Shown here: positions 47,430 to 56,545 of the stretch, in pieces
How positions within the stretch are numbered: the stretch's first letter is position 1
Layout of the letters: every line of letters starts with the position of its first letter
From: Dasypus novemcinctus
Taxonomy: Eukaryota > Chordata > Mammalia > Cingulata > Dasypodidae
DNA: 64,000 bases
Reading direction: 5' to 3'
Assembly (NCBI RefSeq): GCF_030445035.2
Contig: NC_080699.1
Span: 1,612,001 to 1,676,000, forward strand
Made by a program: the position numbers and the translations under genes
The notes under the pieces: model-generated
Database searches by the model: none
Seen by the model: the letters and a program-made list of their open reading frames with translations, nothing else
What the model was told of the DNA's origin: nothing

Positions 47430-48560
47430 CTCAGTTCTAGTATTTACGCCATTCTTTCATTTCGCCTGATCTGTATTGTCTCTGCTTTATCTTTTTTCCT
47501 TAAAATTACCTTCTTTTTCTTAAAAAGTCTTTAAAAGTATCAGAATCTGATTTAAGTAAGCACTGCTGTATTTTTATGTTTATTTTCTCCTTGAAGATTT
47601 TTTTCTCTATCATTATTGATTTCTTACTTTTGCCTTCTTTTGGTTAATTTTGGTTTTCTTTTTCTGATTGCTTGAGTTAAACACATTTTAATAATGAACT
47701 ATTAAAAATGAGGTTGCTGTTTTCCGAGTGCGCTTGTACCTTTGACATTTAGCCCTGAGGCGAGAGCTTGTGCCCCTGGGACAGTGCCCGGGAACCTGTG
47801 GAGTTTACTGAAGGCCTGGGAGGGGGCCTTTCTCGTTTTGCTGTTTTGGCAGGATTTTATATATGTAATATCAGTTCAAGTCATTTACTGTGTTGTTCAG
47901 CCTTTTTATAGCCCTTCTAATGTTTACATCTGTTTGATCTATAAGCTTTTGAGAGGTCGATGTTAAAAAATATCTCCCATAATGATTATGAATTTGTTCA
48001 TTTTTCCTTTTAGTTTTCCTTATTTTATGCTTTCTATTTCCAGGTCATGTGGCTCGCAACAATAGCAGGCAGAGTGTCCTATTTTCTTGGTAATAATATC
48101 TTTCTGATACTAGAAACGCTCTTTTTCCTTAGTAATGCTTCTCAAATTAATGATACCTTGTATATTACTATTTATCAGGTTTCTGTGATTTGATGTTTGC
48201 TCTCTATGTCTTTTCTCTCCTTTAGTTTCAAGTTCTGTAGTTTTTGTTGTTGTCGTTCAAGGGTTTTGTTGTTCATTTTGCTTTCGTTGCTTGTTGCAGT
48301 CATTTTACTGACTGGCATATCAGGGCCTGATTGGACATGGAGATAACCATGAGATGGCATTTTAGGTGGAGGTCATCGAACTAGAGAATCACCCAGTGAT
48401 TTAGCCTTGAGCCCCTGGGGCCTTATTCTGATGCTATATGGAGACGAAACCATCTCTCTGAAACCTGTAACGTTTTCATTTGGAATCAGGATTTTGGTTA
48501 GCAGAAGGTAGTCTAGTTTATTTTTCTGCTATTTTTGCTTAAATGATGAAAATTGTATTC
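47430..48560 (-). mobile_element. LINE-1 fragment (old), minus strand
   Basis: T-rich L1 antisense sequence such as TTCTTTCATTTCGCCTGATC, TTTTATATATGTAATATCAG and TCTCCCATAATGATTATGAA. Diverged. Confidence 0.5.
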
Positions 48561-48879
48561 CTGTTAACACTGTATAAAGCAGTTGAGATGTATTATTATT
48601 TCTTATAGAAGTGATACGTGGGATAGTGTAGGTATATATTGTGTTTAGTTTTAACTTTGGAAACTGGAGCTTTGTGAGGTCGCTGTTCCTCTGTGTTTAT
48701 AACGTGTTTTTTAAAAATATGATTTCCGACTTGTTGACGAGTTGTAGGCATTTCCCTTCTTACGTTTTCTTGTAAGAAGTCTCAGAAAAGTTGTCAAGCA
48801 GAATGTTTTTTGAGACTGGTCTCCTTGAAAAGTGGCTGCTTAGCAGCGCAGGAGCGCGGGCCTGCGGGAAGCAACGACG

Positions 48880-48965
48880 CTGCGGTTGGGCGGGCTGCGG
48901 CTGGGCTGCGGCTGGGCTGCGGCTGGGCGGCGCGTGGTGGGACGAGGCTGCGGCTGGGCGGGCTG
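48880..48965. repeat. GGGCTGCGGCT minisatellite
   Basis: Tandem 11-12 base units (GGGCTGCGGCTGGGCTGCGG...) with about five copies. Confidence 0.8.
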
Positions 48966-50580
48966 TGGCGCACGCGGCAGGTGCACAGGCTTCTCCTGAC
49001 AGAGCCACCGCGCTCCGGGCCCTGGAGGGGCTAGACTTGAAACGAGGCTTTCGGATTTCAGAAAGTGAACTTTTTTTATTTTGTTCTTTTTTCTTGTTTC
49101 AAGTGTAAATAGAATAAGCAATCGTTTTTGCATTAGAATTTTTTTTCCGCAAGTAAATTCAGTGCAAACCAGATAAATATGCCCCTCAGGGATGATAAAT
49201 TTTATTGGAAACAAGGGACAGGCAATATAGACAATTACTTTTAAATACCGGATCTTCCTTCCTGATTATATTAGTAATTTATAATGGAAAAACCCCAAAT
49301 AATAATTGGAAATAGAAAACAAAAGTGTCCCAAATGTGTCATACTTATATACTACTTGATTCACTTAACAAAGAATTGTGCCTCCACTATGTGCCAGGTA
49401 GGTCTAGGTGCTTGGGACCCATCAGTGAAAAAACACCTTCCTGCCCTCATGGCATTTACATGTGCCTTTTGGTACATCTGAGAGAAGTGCCTCGGAAAAC
49501 AGAGAAGGCGAGCGGAGCACCCCGAGTGGAGAGCGGGCGTGAGCCCTCAGCGGCCTCCCCGCGGGGAGCAGCCAGCCGGCACGCGGCCCACAGGGCAGGG
49601 GCTCCCGGCAGGCCGCGGCCTGGACCCGGGAGGGGCAGAGGGCAAGGGCAGGCCGGCGGGTCTGGGGCCCCCGGGACCTCCCGAGGACTTCAGGTGGGCT
49701 GGCGGAGGCACGCAGGCAGTCTGAGGTCTGAGGCGAGAGGAAAGTGAGTGAGAATTTTTGGAGAGTGGAAAACCTAATAAATTTGGGGCGTGTGACAGGG
49801 TCAGCAACCAGTATTATGGGGCCACTTGATCTGTGTTAGGAAATTAAAGTGAACACGCCGGGCAGAGGTGGAGCCTTTCGCCAGCAGGGTCAGCTGCGGT
49901 GGAGGCAGGCCGGCTGGGGTCTGGCGTCCTGTTCGGGGCGGGTGGCTGACAGAAGGCCTCCCTGGTCTCCGCCGGCTGGTGCTGGTGGACCCGCCTGCTG
50001 GGACCCCACTTCTCCCGCGCTCTTAAACGTCCAGGGGCAGCGTGGCGACGGGGGCACCCCTGGGTGAGAGCCACTAGACATGGGTTTTCCTCTTTAAATT
50101 GGGATGTTAGATTTGTTTGAGGAAGGCTTTTTGCTAACATTTCAAAGAAAGATTTCCACTAAACAAATGTAATTTTATGAGGAATTAGTGAAAACTAGGC
50201 ACTGGAAGGCACCGGGGTTCCGGAGGTGGTTTCTCCTTTGATAGTTTGAGAAAACAGAAAAGTAGTGATAATAGGCCAAAAATGTAACACAGACCCAGAA
50301 TCCCACCATCCCAAAATAACAGTTGCTATCTATTCATAGTTATTGCATGTATGTTTATTCAGTTAGAATTGTATTCAATGACTTTTATAAAATAAGTAAA
50401 CATTAAAGATTAAGATGACATCCTTCCTTTAAGAAACTCTTCCATATCCTGAGTGTCCATGTAGACATTCTTCTCCATTCTTCCTAAATTTGGGTGTTTA
50501 TTTAGAGCATATTTTTGTGTGGGGTGAGTTCTCATTTTATTTTTTTCTCTTGGGGAAAAATAACTTGTCCTTGCATCATT
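48966..50580. other. Presumed KDM4D intron, unassigned
   Basis: Contains GC-rich pockets at 49.5-50.05 kb and AT-rich sequence elsewhere. At about 49,330-49,460 a short L2-like or MIR-like motif (TCCACTATGTGCCAGGTAGG) occurs. No gene. Confidence 0.35.
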
Positions 50581-50589
50581 ATTTTTACT

Positions 50590-50686
50590 TTTTTTGTTTG
50601 TTAGTTTTTTTGAGGTACCAGAGATTGAACCCAGGACTTCATTCATAGGAGGCAGGTGCTCAACTACTGAGCTACATCTGCTCCCC
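50590..50686 (-). mobile_element. Short tRNA-like SINE (DAS-related), minus strand
   Basis: On the minus strand it reads GGGGAGCAGATGTAGCTCAG, then GGTTCAATCTCTGGTACC, a tRNA-like A/B box pair with a poly(A) end (poly(T) on the plus strand). It is a SINE, not a functional tRNA gene. Confidence 0.8.
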
Positions 50687-50864
50687 AGTGAGATTTGGTT
50701 TTCTCGTTTATTCGTTGGTTTTGTTTTTAGGAGATTCTTATTATTCAAGCATTCAATTTTATTTCTTTTGTATCTCTTTTGGGAATTTTTCTTCTCTAGA
50801 ACATTTTTTTCAATTATTTGGAAAAGGTTTGATATCAAGTTGCTCAAAATATTCTATCCCTCTT

Positions 50865-52155
50865 TTTTTTATTGTGGTAGAGTATAATGAAAAATTTACC
50901 ATTTTAACCATTTTAAAGTGTACAGTTCAGTGGCATTAAATACATTCACAGTAAAGATTCTCTTTTGAGATTAAAATCTCTCTATCACTAGCTTTGTACT
51001 CTAGTTCACTCTGTGTATTTATTTTTTTGTTCTTAAGATCATTTATGCCTGTAATGTATAGCTTTTTTCTTTTCTTTTTTTTAGGAGGTACCAGGGAGTG
51101 AACCTGGGACCTCATACATGGCAAGCAGGTGCTCAGCCACTGAGCTACGTCCGCTCCCCGTATAGTGTGCTGCTTTTATTAGTCTATTCAAAAAAAATGT
51201 TTTTGGTCATCAGCCCTCTGTTTTGTATGTATTATCTTTTACTGATTTCATTTTTATTTCTTATTTCTTTACTCCACCTCCCTCCTCCCCTATTTGCTAA
51301 CTTCTCCATTGAATGTCCAGTTCATTTATTTCAATCATTTTTTTCCTTTGAATACAAGGAAATATCACTCTATGTCTTCGGTGCTTTTCACCCTAAATTT
51401 TATTTTTTAAATGAACACCCAGAAAGTTGTGAAAATCATCATAGCTTGATGAACTATCAGAATTAGCCATTCTGCTTTGTGTGTGACCAGAACTGAGGTT
51501 CAGGATCAAATATAACATTTTTCCACAGACTTCTTTATGCCCAACTCAAAGCAGCCTCTCCTTCCCAAAAATAATCACTACTTAAACTTCTAATAGTATA
51601 GATGACTTTTCCTCTTTTGATCTTATATCAGTGGAACATGTAATATATATTCTTTAGAGCCCAGATAATTTTGCTCAATCTTATATTTGTAAACTGTATT
51701 CCTGTGTTTGCATGTAGCTGTCTAAAATTCACTTTCATTGCTCTTTGGTACAGTAGTGTACGAATATGCCACAATGTGCTTATTCGTTCTGGTGGTCCAT
51801 ATTTGGGTTATTTCAAGTATTTGGGACTAGAAATAGTTCTGTTATGAACAGTCTCGGATGTGAATTTGGGGACACAGGTGTCCTCGTTTCTTAGACTTGT
51901 GGATTAGACCACAACACGTGCACCTTTATACTTTTGTTGGATACTGCAAAAATAGTTTTCCAAAGCAGTTCTAGTGATTTTCCTTCCCCTTAGCAGGAGA
52001 CGAGAATTCCCCTGCTCCACCTCGTCGCCTTGCAGTCCGTCTTTCGGTGTTTCTGCAGGTGTACGTCCACTGTGGCGTTTAAATTGCAGGTCCCGACAGC
52101 TCCTGGCGCACATTCACTTGCTCCTTCTCTGCATTTTCTCCTGTAGGTTTAGTTT
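50865..52155 (-). mobile_element. LINE-1 3' end fragment, minus strand, split by a SINE
   Basis: Begins with the reverse complement of an L1M 3' tail (AAAATTTACCATTTTAACCA, TTTTAAAGTGTACAGTTCAG) and continues with ORF2-derived sequence (TTTGGGTTATTTCAAGTATTT, CTGTTATGAACAGTC). A short SINE interrupts it at 51,066-51,159. Confidence 0.75.
51066..51159 (-). mobile_element. Short tRNA-like SINE (DAS-related), minus strand
   Basis: Minus strand: GGGGAGCGGACGTAGCTCAG, GAGCACCTGCTTGCCATG, GGTTCACTCCCTGGTACC. Nested inside the L1 fragment. A six-base GTATAG flanks both ends as a possible target duplication. Confidence 0.82.
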
Positions 52156-52420
52156 TAAACCCTGCCTGGAAGCTACACCTGCCACACCGGGGACCCTCCT
52201 GCTCTGGGTGACTCAGCAGGCCTCAGAGGACAGCGCCGGCCGCGGAGAGCTGCTGCCCAGCGCGGCCCTAGAGAGCCCAGCCAAGGAAGGGGAGAGCGCT
52301 GGTGGTAAACGGCGGGAGGTGGTTCCTGCTGCCTCACTCACGCCATTTTCCAGCACCCTCGGCTTTCCAGAACATTCCCAGAAGCTTGGCAGTTAGTTTG
52401 CTGCTTCCTAAATTGGAAGA
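52156..52420 (+). other. KDM4D: Region upstream of KDM4D start with candidate splice acceptors
   Basis: Two pyrimidine-rich AG sites (TTTTCCAG near 52,355 and GGCTTTCCAG near 52,370) could receive a leader intron, leaving a 5'UTR of about 50-65 bases before the ATG at 52421. Confidence 0.4.
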
Positions 52421-53824
52421 ATGAAGTCTAAGGCCACCTGCGCCCAGAACCCCACCTGCAGCATCATGACCTTCCGGCCGACCGCCGAGGAGTTCGCCGA
52501 CTTCGCCGGGTACATCGCGCACATGGAGGCCCGCGGCGCGCACCGCGCGGGGCTGGCCAAGGTGGTCCCGCCCGGGGGCTGGCGCGCGCGGCAGACGTAC
52601 GCCGGCCTGGGCGACCTGGTGATCCCCGCGCCGCTGCAGCAGCTGGCCTCGGGCCGCGCGGGCGTGCTCACGCAGTTCCACCGGCGCCGGCGGCCCATGA
52701 CGGTGCGCGAGTACCGCCGCCTGGCCGACAGCGAGCAGCACCGGCCGCCGCCGCACCGCGACGTGGACGAGCTGGAGCGCCAGTACTGGAGGACGCGCGC
52801 CCACGCCGCGCCCGTCTACGCGGCCGACGTCAGCGGCTCGCTCTTCGAGGGCGGCGCGCGGCCCTGGAACCCCGCGCGCCTGGGCACCGTGCAGGACCTG
52901 CTGCAGCACGAGTGCGGGCTGGTCATCGAGGGCGTCAGCACGCCCTACCTCTACTTCGGCATGTGGAGGGCCACCTTCGCCTGGCACACGGAGGACATGG
53001 ACCTGTACAGCCTCAGCTACCTGCACCTGGGCGCGCCCAAGACGTGGTACGCCGTGCCGCCGGCGCACGGGCGGCGCCTGGAGGGCCTGGCGGCGCAGCT
53101 CTTCCCGGGCAGCGCGCGCGCCTGCGCCGCCTTCCTGCGGCACAAGGTGGCCCTCATGTCGCCCACCGTGCTGCGCGACAGCGGCATCCCGTGCGGCCGC
53201 GTCACGCAGGAGGCGGGCGAGTTCGTGGTGACCTTCCCCTACGGCTACCACGCGGGCTTCAACCACGGCTTCAACTGCGCCGAGGCCGTCAACTTCGCCA
53301 CGCCGCGCTGGGTGGACTACGGCAAGGCGGCGTCGCGCTGCCGCTGCGGCGAGGCGGCCGTGACCTTCCCCATGGACGCCTTCGTGCGCACCCTGCAGCC
53401 CGAGCGCTACGAGCAGTGGAAGCGCGGGCAGGAGCGCGCCGGCCCGGCCCGCGGCCGCCGCCGCGCCGCCGCCGCCGCGCCCGGCCCCGCGCCCGGCCCC
53501 GCGCCCGGCCCCGCGCCCGCAGCTGCCCGCCGGGGCCGCGGGCGCCGTCGGCGGGAGCCCGGGAGCCGCGAGCCGAGCGCGCAGGGCCCCGCGCCTGGCC
53601 CCGCGCCCGGCCCCGCGCCCGCAGCTGCCCGCCGGGGCCGCGGGCGCCGTCGGCGGGAGCCCGGGAGCCGCGAGCCGAGCGCGCAGGGCCCCGCCAAGAG
53701 GCGGCCCGCGGGGGGCGCAGCGCGCAGGGCGCCGGGGCCCGAGGCGCAGTCCCCGGCCGGGGCAGGACGCGGGGCGGACGAGCCTGCCCCTGCCAGCCCC
53801 GCACCCCGGGTCCCCGCCCCGTAG
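52421..53824 (+). CDS. KDM4D: KDM4D-like JmjC histone H3K9 demethylase, single coding exon
   Basis: This is a 467-residue member of the KDM4 family: nuclear Fe(II)/2-oxoglutarate dioxygenases. KDM4D demethylates H3K9me3/me2 and lacks the PHD and Tudor domains of KDM4A-C. JmjN spans about 15-57 and JmjC about 143-309. Iron ligands are H189, E191 and H277. Zinc ligands are C235, H241, C307 and C309. Y133 and K207 of the 2-oxoglutarate pocket are present, but the pocket asparagine (human N202) is S199. The start is the first ATG after an in-frame TAA at 52409. The human initiator METM tripeptide is lost: the matching bases read TTG GAA and then shift frame. The tail (340-467) is Pro/Ala/Arg-rich with a 34-residue duplication, unlike the human tail, and shorter overall (human ~523). 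Almost every third base is G or C. The coding region is intronless, as expected for a gene born by retroposition. Confidence 0.93.
   Translation: MKSKATCAQNPTCSIMTFRPTAEEFADFAGYIAHMEARGAHRAGLAKVVPPGGWRARQTYAGLGDLVIPAPLQQLASGRAGVLTQFHRRRRPMTVREYRRLADSEQHRPPPHRDVDELERQYWRTRAHAAPVYAADVSGSLFEGGARPWNPARLGTVQDLLQHECGLVIEGVSTPYLYFGMWRATFAWHTEDMDLYSLSYLHLGAPKTWYAVPPAHGRRLEGLAAQLFPGSARACAAFLRHKVALMSPTVLRDSGIPCGRVTQEAGEFVVTFPYGYHAGFNHGFNCAEAVNFATPRWVDYGKAASRCRCGEAAVTFPMDAFVRTLQPERYEQWKRGQERAGPARGRRRAAAAAPGPAPGPAPGPAPAAARRGRGRRRREPGSREPSAQGPAPGPAPGPAPAAARRGRGRRRREPGSREPSAQGPAKRRPAGGAARRAPGPEAQSPAGAGRGADEPAPASPAPRVPAP
53491..53694 (+). repeat. 102 bp tandem duplication inside KDM4D
   Basis: Unit 1 (53491-53592) and unit 2 (53593-53694) are 102 bases each and differ by a single base in my reading (C/T at 53494/53596). 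The length is a multiple of three, so 34 residues of an Arg-rich, Gly/Pro/Ala-rich tail are repeated in frame. Near identity indicates a recent event. Confidence 0.9.
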
Positions 53825-54295
53825 CGCAGGGCCCCTCCGCACCCGGTTCTCCCTGGCGTGGGGACGTGCTGAGGCTCGGGCCGCCCGCGTCTCAGCGCTG
53901 GGAGAGTTTGCGGGGCGCCGGTCACGCGTGGGGGCTCCTGGCCGCGCGGAGGCCGCGGGGTGCACCGGCCGCCCTGCCCGGTTCCCCTGCCCTGACCTGG
54001 GCACGTCCTGGGCACTGCCCACCCCGGCGTCACCGCTGAGCCTCCTCGCTGTCCCTGCGGCCCGGCCCCTGCTCCGCCCCGACGCCCGCTCCCGGCCAGC
54101 TCTGGAGGCTGCTGCCTTCCGCACCTCGCCGCGGGCTCGCTCCGGGCGCCTGCTCTTCTCTTCCCCCGGCCTCTTCCTCGTCCCGTGCAGAAACGAGGCC
54201 CTTCTCGCCAGGCCGTAGGAGGGACGCGGGACGGTTTAGGCCCCTGGGAGTTAGTGACTGTTGGAGGTGTTATCACCAGTGTTTGTTCACAGCGT
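53825..54295 (+). other. KDM4D: KDM4D 3'UTR / CpG island tail
   Basis: GC-rich sequence directly after the stop, falling to normal composition by ~54.25 kb. Presumed 3'UTR. Confidence 0.5.
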
Positions 54296-54301
54296 ATTAA
54301 A
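54296..54301 (+). promoter_or_regulatory. KDM4D: Candidate poly(A) signal ATTAAA for KDM4D
   Basis: ATTAAA lies 471 bases past the KDM4D stop, at the edge of the CpG-rich block. It would give a 3'UTR of about 0.5 kb. A canonical AATAAA at 54666-54671 is the alternative. Confidence 0.4.
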
Positions 54302-54665
54302 GCAGTTCAAATGTTAAACGCTCGCGTCATTTCTGTAGTTTCATCCGATTGGGAGGGATTGCTCTTTGCTGCACTTCTATTAATTATTTTAAACTATTTA
54401 AGGCAAACATTTTTTATGGGCTGGCTCCATCCGTGGCAGTGGTGAGTGCATCTGGGGGTGGAGTTGGGGTGTGGATGGAGGGAATCCGTTTGCAGTCACA
54501 CCTTGCCGTGTGGCTCGCTGCTGGCCTGGACTGGGCAGGAGGCACCGGTCAGCTGCTGGAAGGCGCGGGCAGGCCATGGAAGAGCGCGCCGTCTGCCGAG
54601 CTCTTCACGTCTTCCTGCCTTTCCACAGCTGTGCGTTTCACCTTGCTAAGTCACTGCTGCAGCGC

Positions 54666-54671
54666 AATAAA
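54666..54671 (+). promoter_or_regulatory. KDM4D: Candidate poly(A) signal AATAAA for KDM4D
   Basis: This is the first canonical AATAAA on the plus strand after the KDM4D stop codon (842 bases). Either this or the earlier ATTAAA could end the transcript. Confidence 0.4.
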
Positions 54672-55419
54672 CAAGTCCACAAATAGAGGAACAGGAGAAT
54701 GTAAATGTAGGTAGTAATACGTGGTGTGGAAGACATCGCACCACTAGAAACTTCTAGAGAGAACTTTAGTTTACAGCAAGAGCTTAGAAGAATACAACCT
54801 TTCTTTAAAACAAATAAATAAATCTTTAAAAAAAGGTGTAAAACTTTCATTTTATTGTAACTGGAGGAAGATGGATCTGGCATTTTGTGTGCAGCTGGAT
54901 GAAGTTTTTATATGGTTAATAAGATGTTTATTCTGAAAGAAACAAACAATTAAAATTTTGGAATACCTGCTTTTAAAAGAGGATATTGGATTACAGAGGT
55001 AGACAAGGTTAGGTGCCTGTAAAGATGGCACCTCTTTTTAAAAACTGGTGGGAATAGTGTATATAATATTTTAAGTTATTTTTTGTCAGAGAGAAAGTGC
55101 AACCGATACTTAACTGTGTTTTGAAGACGCATTTCAGGCTGTTTCATGATTGGCACTCGTGCTCTGTCAGACGCTCCTAGTGAATTGGCACTTTTTGGGC
55201 AGTTCAGGATTAGTGTACCAAGTTGGAAATTTTCTTAGTTTTAGCTGTGGGAGTGAGCAGAACTACAGAATAAAGTTTTTTCACATTTTGGTTTTAATTG
55301 TCCAATTTCTGATAATTTTGACTATTCAGTAGGTGACTTAATTCCTAATACAGCGTAACTACCAGTCTATTGCATTTTAAAAATAATTACCTAAAGAAAA
55401 TAGTTGGCTTCTGCTGAAA

Positions 55420-55530
55420 TGTTGTTTTGTTTTGTTTTGTTTTTTGTTGTCTCGAGGTACCAGGGCTGGGGTTGAACTCAGAACCTTGTATGTGGGAAGC
55501 TGACACGCAGCCGTGAACTACGCTGAGATG
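55420..55530 (-). mobile_element. Short tRNA-like SINE (DAS-related), diverged, minus strand
   Basis: A (TTTTG)n tract at 55,424-55,448 (the tail in reverse) is followed by GAGGTACCAGGGCTGGGG and CTGACACGCAGCCGTGAAC, matching the SINEs at 50.6 and 51.1 kb but more diverged. Confidence 0.65.
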
Positions 55531-56120
55531 TTTTGATCTTTGAATGGGATAGAGATCATCTAGGCATTACACTCACATTTTATTCCTGGGCCTGTATGGT
55601 GCTAGCAGTGTCACAGGAAGTTGGGGGTTGGGAAAGTTAAAGATCATAAATAAGTACATGTGTTGGAAACTTGGATTATTCAACCTCCATCTGATTACAG
55701 TCTTTGTCTTTTTCAATAGAAATTCAATATTGTTTATTTTCTTTAGCTATAATTTTAAAATATTTGAAGAAAAAAAGAGTAAAAAAGTAGGTGACTTATT
55801 ATTAGCAAATAAACCTAATTTTGCTACACAGTAGAGTACAGTTGAATAGTAAGTTGGCTGAGCCTGGCTAAGGCTGCCACTTTATTATATAGATATGTTT
55901 ATTAATTATTTAGAAAATGAAGTTACCAGGAATTTAACATGTTTAATATACTTTTGTACTTGATTTAGAATAGAAAAGATAACGTTATATTATTAGGTAT
56001 ATATTTAGTGCAGGATAAAAGTACAGCACTTAATATTAATTAATGTATTAGTTAATGCATAAGGATTCTGAGTTGCAATTAACAGTTTTAAGTTTCAAGT
56101 TTGTAATACTTAACATGTTA
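55531..56120. other. AT-rich flank, unassigned
   Basis: Nothing recognised. Confidence 0.4.
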
Positions 56121-56545
56121 TCTCTCCATGGGAGGAGGTTATAATGCCAATCGCGTTTAAGTGTTACTTACAGTACCTTGGTAATCATGGCTCCACTTAG
56201 CATGTTCTTCACACAGTGAGCAAGTTGCAGCATCATTGATCCTAGAGGGTCTCCAGTGTTCTGCCAGCCTGGTGCATAGTGCTCTCTGGCACTATGGAAC
56301 AGGGCCAGTCTGGAGGCGATATCCATTGTATGCTTGCCTGTACCGAGTCATCATTAGCTGCTGCAGGAGCTTGGAACTGCAACATAGTTTCTGTCAACTT
56401 CAGGAGCAGAACCAGAGGCTGAGGTAGCAAATATTTTTATTTGAAGGGTCAGTGACCAGCCTAGCCAGTAACTCACATGGAGAGGCCACCTGCAATATGT
56501 TCAAGGCCTGGTTTGAATGCACAAGAGGATTTGACATATTAAAGT
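56121..56545. other. Unclassified island of balanced composition in AT-rich DNA
   Basis: About 420 bases of roughly balanced base composition stand out from very AT-rich surroundings. Open frames of about 62 codons exist on both strands. On the minus strand AAATAAAAATATTTGC could be a poly(A) signal. It may be a piece of an old mobile element or a decayed gene copy. I cannot tell which. Confidence 0.3.

Noticed and set aside
45698-47469. GC-rich frames of 100-264 codons suggesting a hidden gene
   Set aside because: Frames are open in several phases and on both strands, some begin in a minisatellite, and no motif or exon-like structure is visible.
52334-54124. 596-codon open frame on the minus strand opposite KDM4D
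   Set aside because: It is the antisense shadow of a GC-rich coding exon. The plus strand encodes a clear JmjN/JmjC protein and the minus product is a low-complexity Arg/Ala/Gly string.
56236-56430. 62-63 codon frames on both strands in the balanced-composition island
   Set aside because: No protein family recognised with confidence, so it is kept only as an unclassified island.
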